Assembly: GCA_963662175.1 (NCBI GenBank)
Contig: OY759224.1
Coordinates: 19,415,489 to 19,479,488, forward strand
From: Aradus depressus
Taxonomy: Eukaryota; Arthropoda; Insecta; Hemiptera; Aradidae
Reading direction: 5' to 3'
Length of the DNA stretch: 64,000 bases
In this document: positions 32,700 through 44,600 of the stretch, piece by piece
How the letters are laid out: every line of letters begins with the position of its first letter
How positions within the stretch are numbered: position 1 is the stretch's first letter
The notes under the pieces: generated by a model
Database searches by the model: none
What the model saw: only the letters and a program-made list of their open reading frames with translations
Told to the model about the DNA's origin: nothing
Made by a program: the position numbers and the translations under genes

Positions 32700-33110
32700 A
32701 TTGTATAGTTAATAATAATAATAATTTATTTCCGTTAAACCAATACATGGTAATAGGATACGTCAAATGAATTTATACATTATGATAGCTTATAAATTAG
32801 ATTTATAACTACTTGAGTCTAACACATCTATGATTAGTAGTAACAAAAAACCATTAAAAAAAGTAAAATTAAATTAATAAAAACTGTACAAATAAATACT
32901 TAAAAATATATGAGTATAAAAAAAAAATAATAATAATAATACAAGATACGTTCATAATAAGTAGACACATTTTTCAATTTAATAAAAATTAAGATAGGTA
33001 ACTATTTTTCAAAGAAAACTCTTCGGAAGTGTCTTTATCCCCCAACGATGTTTCGGGACATTCTTACGTCCCATCATCAGGTCCCAATGTGGCGAGATAT
33101 AGAAAAGAAA
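32700..33110 (-). repeat. Retroelement 3' region with (TAA)n and a hammerhead-like core
   Basis: (AAT)n tracts near 32710 and 32925, and on the minus strand at 33045-33083 CTGATGA, a GGGAC...GTCCC stem and GAAAC in order. This combination is seen in Penelope-like and related retroelements. No RT frame is present. Confidence 0.45.
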
Positions 33111-33309
33111 GAAAACAATGTAACTATAACAATACATGAAAAATAATATATATATAATTAGTCAATTATAAATGAATGTATGAAAATGTCTAAAATAAAA
33201 AAATATATATAAATGAATAAATAAAGAGTAACGTACATTGGACTGACTTTTAATGTGTGGAGGAACTCTGCCCAAAATATAAATATGAAAGCTTTAGTTA
33301 GAAGGTAGA

Positions 33310-34315
33310 GTGGGAATAATTATGGATAGGCATCGTAATTTGACTGTGGAGGCTTTAAGAGCTAGAGTATTGGTTGAAGCTGGACGTTCGCAGAGTGAAG
33401 TTGCTAGGCAGTTAGGAGTTAATCATACCATTATCAGGAGAGTTATTAGGTTCCAAGAGACGGGATCTGACAGTAGAGGACAAGGTAGACGAAGGTGCAC
33501 CAGTGAGAGGGATGATCGATTTATGAAGGTTAATGCACTGAGAAAGAAAACCTGAACAAGTACTGAGCTACAGGCCTTGATAAGGGGGGTACGAAATGTA
33601 CACATTTCTAGGCAAACGATGTGTCGACGTCTCCGAGAGTGTCATCTGATTAGTAGAAGACCAGCCACTGGCCAGCTCCTTGCCAGGCAGCACCGGAGAG
33701 TCCGACAACAGTTTGCACATGGACATGTCGAGTGGACACTGGAGGACTGGAAGAGTGTACTCTAAGACGAAAACAGGGTTAGTCTGGATTCACCAGACGG
33801 ACGTGAACGTGTATGGAGAAGGGATGGGGAGAGATTCGCTGAAGCTTGTTTGTCATCCCTTTTGCAGATGGCTCAATAATGTTCTGGGGAGGGATTTGTT
33901 ACGACGCGCGCACAGAGTTGCTCAGCGTACCTAGACCAGCTTTGAATGCCCAAAGATACGTGACTGATATCCTTGAAGAGCACGTAATGCCATTTGCTCC
34001 TTTAACCGGTCCATATTTCATTCTGATGCACAATAATGCTCGTCCACATTGTGCAAGAGGGACTACCTTCCAGAAGTTGGTATAGCCGCTATGGATTGGC
34101 CTTCAAGAAGCCCGGACATGAATCCAATAGAGCATGTCTGGGACATTGTAAAAAGAAGGATAGGAGCCCGGGATCCATCTCAGGATAACCTTGCTCAGCT
34201 GGATATTGCTGGATGGGATAACATCCCTCAGGAAGTCCTCTAAAATCTGATCAGAGGGATGGAAAGAAGGCTCCAAACTGTCATATCTGCCAGAGGAGGA
34301 AACACCAAGTATTGA
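33310..34315 (+). pseudogene. Tc1-like transposase, decayed
   Basis: Across three frames the sequence follows the Tc1 order: an N-terminal helix-turn-helix (RSQSEVARQLGVNHTIIRRV), a second DNA-binding part (VHISRQTMCRRLRE), then HVEWTLEDWKSVL, a stop, and DENRVSLDSPDGR with the first catalytic Asp. MFWGGI and FILMHNNARPH follow, where the second catalytic Asp is Asn, and DMNPIEHVWD with the catalytic Glu. It ends SARGGNTKY at 34315. Frameshifts near 33550, 33860 and 34080 and internal stops disable it. TIRs were not found. Confidence 0.9.
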
Positions 34316-34439
34316 AAAGATAAGGAGGTTACATCATCAACTGTTTCTCTTTTTTGTTCCAGAGACAGAAACCTGTTATAAAATACCTGTTCCTTAAATA
34401 ATAGGGCATGCATTTTGGATACTCCCTCCCTAAGCCTAT

Positions 34440-34945
34440 AGTAACGCTGTTTCAACTTTAACCCGTGCCCCACGGCATTTGAATTTTAAATGGAATTTAA
34501 CATGGGTTTTCATATGTATTAAAGTTGAAACAATATGGCTGGTAAACGAAAGAAACCAAATGAAAAACGAAAGAAACCAAATGAAAAAATGATTGAATTG
34601 TGTTTCGGACATTGGTATTAACTCCAATTTTCCTCTCGATTACACGGATTTGTTGACAGCATTAGTGAAAGATGTCAAGAGTCAAAATTATTTGTTGACA
34701 TCAAATTCGTAATCAGCGACCTCCAAGACACTCAATAAAATGAATTTACAAATTGTTAAATGAGAAAAAATGTTATTGTCATTTTGTTGACAGCGATTTT
34801 GACAGCTGTCATGTGTCAAAATAACTTTTTGACGTCAAATTCGTGTTCTCCGACCCCAAAAACCATTATGTGGAAAATTTTTAGCCCATTTTGATGAAAC
34901 GCGGAAGCGTCATATTGTTTCAACTTTTTGGACCACCCTAATACA
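34440..34945. mobile_element. Tc1/mariner-like MITE remnant
   Basis: The right end TTTCAACTTTTTGGACCACC and an inner inverted AAAGTTGAAACAATATGG suggest mariner-type termini. Two diverged direct repeats (about 34654-34730 and 34786-34850) share TTGTTGACAGC and GTCAAATTCGT. Left terminus is lost. Confidence 0.5.
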
Positions 34946-35212
34946 TATATATAACACTGTATTATTTAAAACATTATTTTAGCGTCTCCCTACAAACCAA
35001 GTTTCCTTCATTTCTTTTTTACGGTTACCAAACCTCGTTCCTGAAATAATAATACTAGTAACACGAATCGTTATAACAATCCTTGGTATTTCTCATTAGT
35101 TATAGAAGAAATGGAAAGCCAATATTAGACACCTATTATCTATTTGATATGTATTAACTCTTTCTATAATGAGATTTCAGTTATTTTTTTCGGTTAGAGA
35201 AGATTAGTATAC

Positions 35213-35488
35213 TTAGGTTAGGTTTGATGACTCATGCCCCCGACTCTATTGTGGGAGTCCTAAATTTTGCCTACCCTAAATTTTTATTCACCTAGGGCAG
35301 GGGTCTTTAACGAGTACCTGACATCGTACAGACTCGGGACCAACGCTTAACGTCCCATCCGAAGGACGGCATGCTTAAGTTTATTTTACCTCCCAGATAA
35401 AATAAACTAAGGGCCTCGGTTGGGTTTCGAACCCACGTTCTTGAGCTCAGAAAACAAGCACGCATACTCCTGAGCTACCGGCGCCCTC
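35213..35488 (-). repeat. SINE-1 copy with internal deletion
   Basis: Head at 35488, intact B box (GGTTTCGAACCC on plus), 3' tail TTAGGTTAGG on plus. About 70 bp near the 3' end are missing. Confidence 0.9.
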
Positions 35489-35532
35489 TAAATTTAAAAT
35501 TATTATACTGAAATATATTATAATATATATTC

Positions 35533-35646
35533 GAGGGCGCCAGTATCTTAGTGGTATGCATGTTTACTGAGTTTAAGATCGCGGGTTCGAAGAGCGTTCT
35601 GGTAGTGGGGGGTATGACATTGTAGTTAAAACTTGGGCATGAGACA
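35533..35646 (+). repeat. SINE-1 copy, short internally deleted form
   Basis: The tRNA-like head (GAGGGCGCCAGTATCTTAGT) joins directly to the 3' end. Only about 114 bp remain. It lies head-to-head with the copy at 35213-35488, 45 bp away. Confidence 0.8.
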
Positions 35647-35649
35647 TTA

Positions 35650-37414
35650 ATAAAATTAATTGGAGAATAATGAAAAAAAGATCTTCAAACTGAGTTTGTT
35701 TATTTTTCACTAGTTTAAACAATTAACAAATATGACAAAATATAAATAACATTAAAATTATTAAATACAACCAATGGATATAGCAGAACCTACTATTAAC
35801 TTAAAACAACAAATCAACATTGATAAATTAACAAATAATTAGATTTAATTAAATGTCTAATAGTTCAAACTTAAAAACAAAAACTACTTTATAAAATTCA
35901 AACGAACAAAAAAAAAAAAAAACACAAATAATTAGGGCACTGGAACCTGCGACATATAAAAACATTTTTTTTAACAATAATATTCTAATTTAAAAAACAT
36001 TTTCTGCTAACATATTAACTGAATAAAAAGAAAATTATAACAATAAACATTAAATACATTTTGAAAATAACAAAAATCATAATTAAAATAATAAAATGTA
36101 ACAGTATTTTCCAAGGAATTATTCGAACTAATTTTTTCTAGCAACAATCTCTAATAATTTTTTGGAAAATGTATTTCTAGGTATAGTCAACAACAAAGTT
36201 ACTACATAGTTACAACATCTATTTCTAGTGCTCGAAATGGAAAAATTGGGGAAAGTATTACTGCAACAATTTAAAAAAACATCCCCATTTGCCCCCAAAT
36301 TGAACACTGCTTAGATCTATTAATAACGCTACTTGTTACATTTCAACATGAAAAATATTCTATCATTAAAATGCACATTAACATTTTTTTTTTTTTACAC
36401 ATTTTGAAAACAAGGAGAAAATAAATTTCCCATAGGCCACATAAAGGAATTTGAACACAGAATTTAGGAGAAATTTGAACACAATATGGAATTTTGTTTT
36501 ATAATAAATACGTTGGTCCATAAATTTTGATACATTTTTCATGGACTTTAAACTTGGAATTTTCAGTATACAAATTTGTTATTTACAAAAGTCCATACTC
36601 ACATTATGTTAGTAGTTTACCTTCTAATATTTTGTTATTCGTTGAACAGAATTATGCATTCAATAATACAGTAGGTATTATTAATATGACTTGACTATAG
36701 CAATACATCGAGTTGGCAAGAAACATAAACATCTTAATAAGATGAGCCAAAAACATTAACCAGAATACAATTTAAATCATTATTGTGATTTAATGCTATT
36801 CAATTTTTCCTAATATATATAATATTACTTATTACTGTTTAATCATATTATTACTTACTATTTATTAATCTTTTTAAGTCGTATTAATTTTTACTATCAT
36901 GTTATAACATTTATTATAACTAGGCTCAAATTCTATGATTCACAATATATCTGAAATTAATATTAGTATAACGAACCAGAAGATTATGATTATTTGGATT
37001 TGAATTTTAAAGGCAAAATATATATATTGATAGTTGTACTTAATTATTTCATAATTTAATTTCTTAACATAATTTCTTATTTATTTGTAAATTATGACGA
37101 TTACCCTCTGACCAAGAGGTCGTTTTTGGTATAAGATTTTTTATTTTCAAATTATTTGTATATAGGTAGTATATTTACAAATAAATAAAGACCTAATAAT
37201 AATAATAAACATCTTGGTATCACAATTGCCATGGAAAAAGGGTAAGTTTTCTCATTAAATTTTCAAGAAAAGGTGACATTTTTATAGGAAAAAAATGAGT
37301 AGACGTGAAACTACAGGCATCCCTAAATAAATTATCTGACAATAATTTTTTAATAACATGTCTATTCGCGATGAGTAGACGCGAGTTGAGAACAGTGGGG
37401 TACTGATGGATGGG
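35650..37414. other. Unassigned AT-rich DNA with a LINE-like tail
   Basis: No gene. The stretch at about 37085-37210 ends AATAAAGACCTAATAATAATAATAAA-like, i.e. a (TAA)n tail of a LINE, but no coding part is recognised upstream. Confidence 0.4.
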
Positions 37415-38240
37415 AGATATTTTATTGAAATGAAATGAAAAGAAATTTTATTATTCTGGGACCTAGGACCCCTAAGAATAAATACATACAGAGTATAGAA
37501 AAGGAAAAATGAAATATAGTATCAGTAAGTACAAAGAAATGGATGAATAAATTGGTGCTACATTGGAGAAAAACTAGACAATTATAAATATAGATAAACA
37601 AAAGATTAACATGAAAAAAACATGAAATTAACAGCTTAATTATGGTAAAAAATAAATAAAAATAAAAGTATTTATATAAATAAAAGAGAATATGTAAAAA
37701 AAAAAAATCTATAAAAATAAGAAAAAAATTGAATAGATAATAAAAATCGACAGAGCAAAATTCTGTGATGGTTGATTATAAAAGAGAAGGGAGGATGCCC
37801 AGACAAGGTTTGAAATAAAATTAATTTTAGACAGTAGGGGCTGGATAGAAAAGTGTGAGAAGAACGAAGAAAAATAAAATAAGCTAAAATAAAAAAAATG
37901 CAATATATAAATATGTAAAATGAACAAAAAAGGAATAATATTGATTATGATCGAATAATTTAGGAAATTTGATTTAAAAAATATAATAAAATAGAGAATA
38001 ACAAAAAAAAAAAGAGAAAACAAAAAATGGGATAAGAAAATAATTTAAATGATTAGATGATTGAGGTTGACGAATTAGAGAATAGGGGGGAGAGATCAAA
38101 GGGGAGAGGATTGTTTGGTGAAGAGGAATTGGAATAGTGAGGATTTGAAGGAAGCCACGGAAGGAGAGTGACGGATTGGGGGAGGCAGGGAGTTGTAGAG
38201 AGAGAAGGTCTGGACAAGAAATGAATTGTGGAATTTATTA
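37415..38240 (-). pseudogene. CR1-like LINE 3' end
   Basis: On the minus strand (38230 to 38090) one frame reads FLVQTFSLYNSLPPPIRHSP then SVASFKSSLFQFL, the C-terminal WN.LP..IR...S...FK motif of CR1/Jockey-superfamily LINEs. A 3' UTR follows to about 37415. The same 3' end occurs inside another LINE at 22133-22225. Confidence 0.7.
38234..38239 (-). terminator. Possible polyadenylation signal for the CCDC170-like gene
   Basis: AATAAA on the minus strand about 330 bases after the stop codon; it coincides with the edge of the CR1-like repeat. Candidate only. Confidence 0.25.
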
Positions 38241-38567
38241 ACTAAAACTGTAAGTTAACTTTCAACTGAAGCCATTATATGTTTTCACACATCAAAAAAT
38301 GAAATAGCTTTAGAAAATACTAGTGAAGATTCTCTAAAGTGAAGCAAGCTCCGTCTTCCAATCGTGGATGTAGATTCACACTATCATGTGAAACATCACT
38401 TGAGAATCATCATCTTTCGCAAGGTTTTGAAAATATTAGCGCCAATTTGGATCACTTTAAAAGCAGCCCTTTACAGAAAGGGCATTAAAATTGAGCATAG
38501 TATAGTAGAGAATAAATGCCTGACTTCAAGGCAGTCATTAATCCTGAAATGATTTTGGCAAATATGT

Positions 38568-38697
38568 TTAAGGCAGATAGGAAGAGGGTGGCCTTTTGTT
38601 GAAAATGCTGTCCATGCCTGGATCCAGGTCTTCTGAGAGGGGAGGCTCCAGAGGGGGTGTAAGAAGTCGAGGACTCAACGGGGGCAGCCCTTCGTAC
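38568..38697 (-). CDS. CCDC170-like gene, terminal exon
   Basis: 42 residues and a TAA. Strong acceptor TTTCTGTTCCTTCAG. Pro-rich sequence SPRLLTPPLEPPLSEDLDPG then MDSIFNKRPPSSYLP. Phase (one base) fits the previous exon only if its GTTTTT donor is used. Confidence 0.75.
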
Positions 38698-41600
38698 CTG
38701 AAGGAACAGAAATTAAATAGAAGCCTCAGGAAAATAAATCATAGAAATAGAACAGAAATTCCTTCTGCCAATCAGAATCTTCCCTTTATAGAACCTGCGT
38801 AAAATTTAAATTTTTTATATATTAATTTAATGATGATTATGAGTGTAATATAACTAAATTAAGATATCATATATATAAAGCTGAAAATGTCTGTGCGTTG
38901 TACCGCTATAACTCACGAACGGCTTGATGGATTTGATTAATTTTTTTTAAAATTTGTTCGTCATCGTCTGTGGAAGGTTATAGGCGTATTAGTACCTCAA
39001 TATCTGGTCCATCCCAGCATCCACCCATGCAATCTTTGTAACTCAAAAACCACTGCAATGATTAATGAGGAATCTTTTTGAATAGATAAGTTTTATCTAC
39101 CGGAAGGTTAAGGTCTATTTTTTAATCAGCCCCTGGTCCATCCCAGCATCCACTCACGCAATCTTTGTAACTCGAAAACCATTGCAACGATTAATGAGAA
39201 ATCTTTTTGAATAAATTAGTTTTAGCTCCAAAGCTAGCGTTACTACAGTTGAAGGACTATAAGCCTTATTCCGTATGAATATTTAAAAATTATAACATCA
39301 TGAATGTACTGTCGAGGAACTGAATAGCCTTATAGGAGATATTGGGAGAAAAGTCTAAAGTTCCCCGGGCAACGCCGGGTATTACTGCCAGTAAAATATA
39401 TAAAGGTTAAGTTTCTATAAAAGAAAGAGGTTGGATGGTATTTTTATAGTTGCAAAACAGAATTACAATTCTAAAAATACTCATCAACATCATACGATAT
39501 TATTTTTGTTAATTGTATGCAGGGGCGTAGCCAGGGGGAGGGGGGGGAGATGGGCGCGCGTGCCCCCCCCCCCCCCCCCCCCGGCCAGAGCAAAAAACTA
39601 AGAGAAAAATTAAATAAACTAAAAAAATAGTTTTTATTAAAAATGGATTAGACAGCCGACTAACGTGGAACCCACACACACGACAAGAGTTGAATCGACG
39701 TTACGGACTACTACGTAGACTACTTGGACCAAAATCAAAACTTTCTACTGCCAACAAACTGACCATTTACAAGACTATAATACGCCCAATATGGACATAC
39801 GGCCTCGAACTATGGGGTACAGCCAAACAATCCAATATAAACCGCATCCAAGCTTTCCAGTCTAAAGTCCTTCGTTGAATTGTAAATGCTCCCTTCTACG
39901 TCACCAATAAATTACTCCATGAAGACCTAAACATCCCAACCGTCCAAGAACTCGTCCAATCCCGATTCTTAAATTTCCACAATAAACTTTCATCCCATCC
40001 TAACCCATTTGCACAAGTTCTATCCTCTCAATCCCATCCTGACAATCCTCCACGCCGTCTGAATAGGAGGTGGCCTCGAGATCTTCTAAGTGAAATCTAA
40101 ACATTGTATTAGTTTCTAGGGAGTGTCAGCGCTGGCTGGCCTCTCCCAACATGTGGCATAGACACTCATGCATATAGTTACCTAATTTGCTCATTAGATA
40201 GCATATAGATTGTATATAGATTGCAAATAAAAAAAATAAATAAAAAAAATAAAATAAAAAAAAATAAATGGATAGCTTGACAGTTACCAATAGGATCTTC
40301 AATTTTCCCGTGCGTCTGATTCCTAAATCAGCAATCAGCTGTTACATAAATGTACATATACAAAACAAGTCATATTACATTTATTTAAATATATATGAAT
40401 TTGATCATTTCATTTCCTCTCTCAAAATCGTAATTTATGTTATAATTTATACTCTTAAAGCTGATTTTACGTGAGCAGTAAAAATGAAAAGCGCAGCAGC
40501 AGCAAATGCGCGCTATTGGATGTTAGTCATTTAATTCTAAAAGCACAGAAACCACAGCGTGCATTTGCTGCTGCTGCGCTTTGCATTTTTGCTGCTCATG
40601 TAAAGTCAACATAAGTATTACAGCCAGTGGTTACCTCAGGGGGAGCTTCTATAGTTCCGAGTCTCCCAAATTAATAACAAAAAGTCTGCAACGCTAACCA
40701 TGGAAACTGCGGGCTGTGTCCCCGGGAGTCTGTACCCCACCCCTGTAGCCTAACTTTGCCCCCCTCCTGCTCAAAATCCTTGCTACGCCCCTGATTATAT
40801 GTAAAATATTTCAGATACTGATGATGAGAGTGTTACCCGTCTGTAATTGCTAATATTTTAAAAAAAAAAAATATATATATAAATGGGAGAAGTAACACTG
40901 TGATAAATACATTATATATAAAAATTACTACATATCTGAAAATCTTCTCACAATCCAGCAAAATAAAATAGTTATAAATGACAGTAAATTGCAAACAGAT
41001 TATAAAAACCTTCTTGAAACTTTGGTAAAATCCCTGTGTGCATCTGACATTTTGGTAACTCGAGCTATTAATTCGTAATCAGGGCAGGAACAAGGCAGAC
41101 CCACGGCAGTACACAGAGTGTTACGAAGTCCTGCCAGCTGTAACAAAATTGGATTTTACTGTTAAATGAGATTAAGCAATGTCAAAGGAAGTCGAAGATC
41201 TGTTGTGTAAATATAAATCTCAGTATTTAGCCTCGGCCGGGTTTCGAACCCATGATCTTGAGCTCAGAAGGCAAGCACGCATACCACTGAGCTACCGGCG
41301 CCCTCAAACTATTTATTTACTTCTTCAGGGCCTTAACTATGTTAACTTATAAATTATTTACTTAGATTGTGTAAAATTATGGTCCGTTTTTCTGCAGTTT
41401 GAAACTTGGGAGCTAAGTGCCACATGGAGAGATCCTCAACTATGCACTATTCAATATTTTCTGAAATGACATCCCAAAGGATCACTCGCAACACATTGAC
41501 AACCTAGAGCCCTGTCTCTCTAAGAGCCATTAGTAAAACTAGTCCTCTCAATTAAATCAAAACAGAAACAAAAATGTTCAACCTTCGAATAATTACATAT

Positions 41601-44600
41601 CAACAGTGCTGAAACGCAACCTGGTTTCTCGCAAAAAATAGAAAGTCGGGTTTTTATAGATTCCAAAAAGGAAGTCATGAAGCTTCAATACAAGCTTTGA
41701 GAGTGAAAAAGAAGTAGAAAATAAATACAATAATATTGTTAATAATTAACCAATTGCTCATTGTCTGTGTTTGTGATAAAAAAAACTCAAAGGTTAATGT
41801 AAACGTAAACACAAAAATAAGTCCACTTACACAACAATAATCTGTAGTTTATTTAAATAATAACACCACTTAGTTTATTTATTATTATTAACACAATTTG
41901 TGTTAATTTAGTACAACTTTATACATCACAGTTCTATATATGTATGTTATTCATTCAGGTTACCACTTGTTACTGACTACCGAATGCCAAAAACCCGCTA
42001 AAAATGACCGCCAAAGATCCAATGCTTTTATTGTTATCGGATTTATTTATGTTTATTTAAAAATTTGTTTATTAATATTTATTTATTTGTTTATTAATAT
42101 AATCATTTAATTGTTTATTTTTCAAATTATTTATAAAATCCTCATTTATACAATGTGTAGGTTCTATAACCCAACATATGCTTGTAACTAAATTAAAAGA
42201 AAATTTAAAAATTGTAGAATTTAAAATAAATAGTAACCAATAAAAAAAGATATACATACAATAATACAACAATAAATATCCTTATAAATAAAAATGTTAA
42301 AAATAGGGCAAACCAAAGAATAAATATAAAAAAAACACAATTAGCCAAAAACAAATAAATATAGCTAAGATCAAGATAGACGAGATAAAAAATAACCTAA
42401 ATTAAAATAATCATAACTAAAAGAAAATAATGAATTATAATAATGATCCTTAGGTCTCGTTGGAAAATTGCAGAGATATAGAAGGGTTAAGGAAAAATTG
42501 TTATATAAGAATGACATAGACAACCAAATATTAAAAATTAGTTTACAATTCTACACTATTTGGCAAAAACTAAACAAATAAATAGGAGTTGTTTTAATAA
42601 ACATGTCTGGAATTACTTACAGAGTTCCTGGATCGGTTGGACTCGGTCAGAGCCACTTTAAGTCCGGCCACCTCGTCCCGTAGCGCTAGAGTCATCCCCT
42701 CACTCATTGCTCTGATCTCTTCTGCACTGTCCCCTGTCGCACGAACCTATTCGGGTTTAAATAATAAAAAAATATAATTTATTTTTAAAAATATTCATAT
42801 TGAACTGTACATACAGTAAATGTGAAGGTGGCTGATATATCTGAGAAGTGATTATTTCAGACGTTGTAAAATAAAAAGGTGATCTGACCTCTTATAGAGA
42901 ACTAGGGAAGGGATTACTATTAATTTGTAAATCTTATTATCTCTGAAATGATAAATCCTATAGATAAAAGTTATTCTACCTTTTTAATAGGAAATTTCCT
43001 AAGCTACAAATTCGATTATGAATATTTTTTCAATAAACATGACTGTTAACGAGATATTCACGAAAAATCTTTTTTTGTGACCTTTGATCCCGTGTAAAAT
43101 GTTTAGCGGCACTAGGGACTTTTGAGAACCACAATATCAAGATCCATACCAAAATTTAGCTTTTCCGCAATTTTTCCGAAGAGGGGCCTTTTTTTGTCTA
43201 ATTTCTGTGGACTACACCTTCAAAACTATAATTGAAAGCATAGAGATAAAATTGGAAGAAATATAGTTGAGTCCCCATTCTCAACTACAGAGAGGGAATA
43301 AGCTTTTCTGCCCTCACACACTATGCTCAATTGTGACCCAGATGGAAATAGAAAAACTGTCTCCATTCATGAAATTTCAAATTGTTAATTTTTTAGTAGT
43401 TTATTTATTATAGTTTTTTTGTATTTATTATAGTTTTAGAAGCCGGCTACCACAAATAATACAATCGCTGAGAGGTCAGGGCTTAAGTTTATTATTTTAT
43501 AACCTGTGGAAGGCACACGGAGTTGACAATTCAATGAAGAATAGATTAAATTAAATCAATATAGCCCAACATAGAATATAATTTATTATTCTTGCTTTGT
43601 TTTCGTCTATTTTATACTTTCTAAATTTTACACCGACAAGAAAATACCTCGGTTAAGCCGCAACCTGGTTGATCCATCCCTCAGATAATCGGGTAGAGTG
43701 TAATTTTTAAAGTTCTGTTCAACACTTTTATTCTATATATTTTTTTCAACAGACTTTTTAAGAGACCGGACATCAATTCTCATCAGTTTCACGATACTTT
43801 GTATATCAATTATTAAGACATGGGCTAGGCTGGGTAATGGCTGTGGCTAGCAGAAGGAAAAAAAATGGCTAACATGCTAGTAAGCAATGAATCAATATAT
43901 ATTCGAAAGAACTGGAGTAAGAGTTGAACGGATGACAAAAAGAGAACAAATCTCCCCCGACGACATTGAGAAAAGTGATCGGGTATCGAACAGGGCACTC
44001 GGTAAGAAAACATCGCTTTATAATGGTTCCTGTTCCAGATCCATTCTGCAGCAGATGTAAAGTAAAATAGGAAACCACGCTACACATCCGATGGAGAATC
44101 TTCAATGAGACGAACCTAGATAAGTTGAGGAAACAAATCTTGGTAAGGAGCCTACACTTCTTTAAAGAGATAGGAAAACAGGTAGTTAAATATTAGCAAG
44201 GGGCTGTTATATGGGCCTTTAGGCTTTGAATAACGAGGGTACAAAACCCATCCCTGCAATCAATCAACGATGAGTATATGCTATTTGACCTGATCTTTGA
44301 GAAGGTTCACTTTTCTTGAACATCTGGTTCTCAACATTTCAGATTCCCCAAGCCTTTTCTGTAGTTCATCAATCTTCCGGCCTCTGTCTATTGCAGTCAT
44401 CTGTAGAATAAAAAAAAGTTTGAAATTAACAATAAACATTTGAAAAACAAAGAAGAACTTTTATAGCCAGTACATGAAAGAGTTACGCTTGCTTTATGAT
44501 TAATAATATAAATTAAAATCAGTAATTAATTATTTTTGGTCCAGAATATTTTACTTAAAAATGCCTCGGTTTAACTCTCGATGAAAAGTTATTAGCTTAA

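Noticed and set aside
37709..38023. 104-codon Phe/Ile-rich minus-strand frame
   Set aside because: Low-complexity AT translation inside a LINE 3' region.
38596..38802. 68-codon plus-strand frame with Ser/Gly/Arg
   Set aside because: It is antisense to the terminal exon of the CCDC170-like gene, which has an acceptor, phase fit and stop.
41229..41305. tRNA-like segment with A and B boxes
   Set aside because: It matches the head of SINE-1 and lacks an independent tRNA fold or flanks of its own; taken as a truncated SINE.
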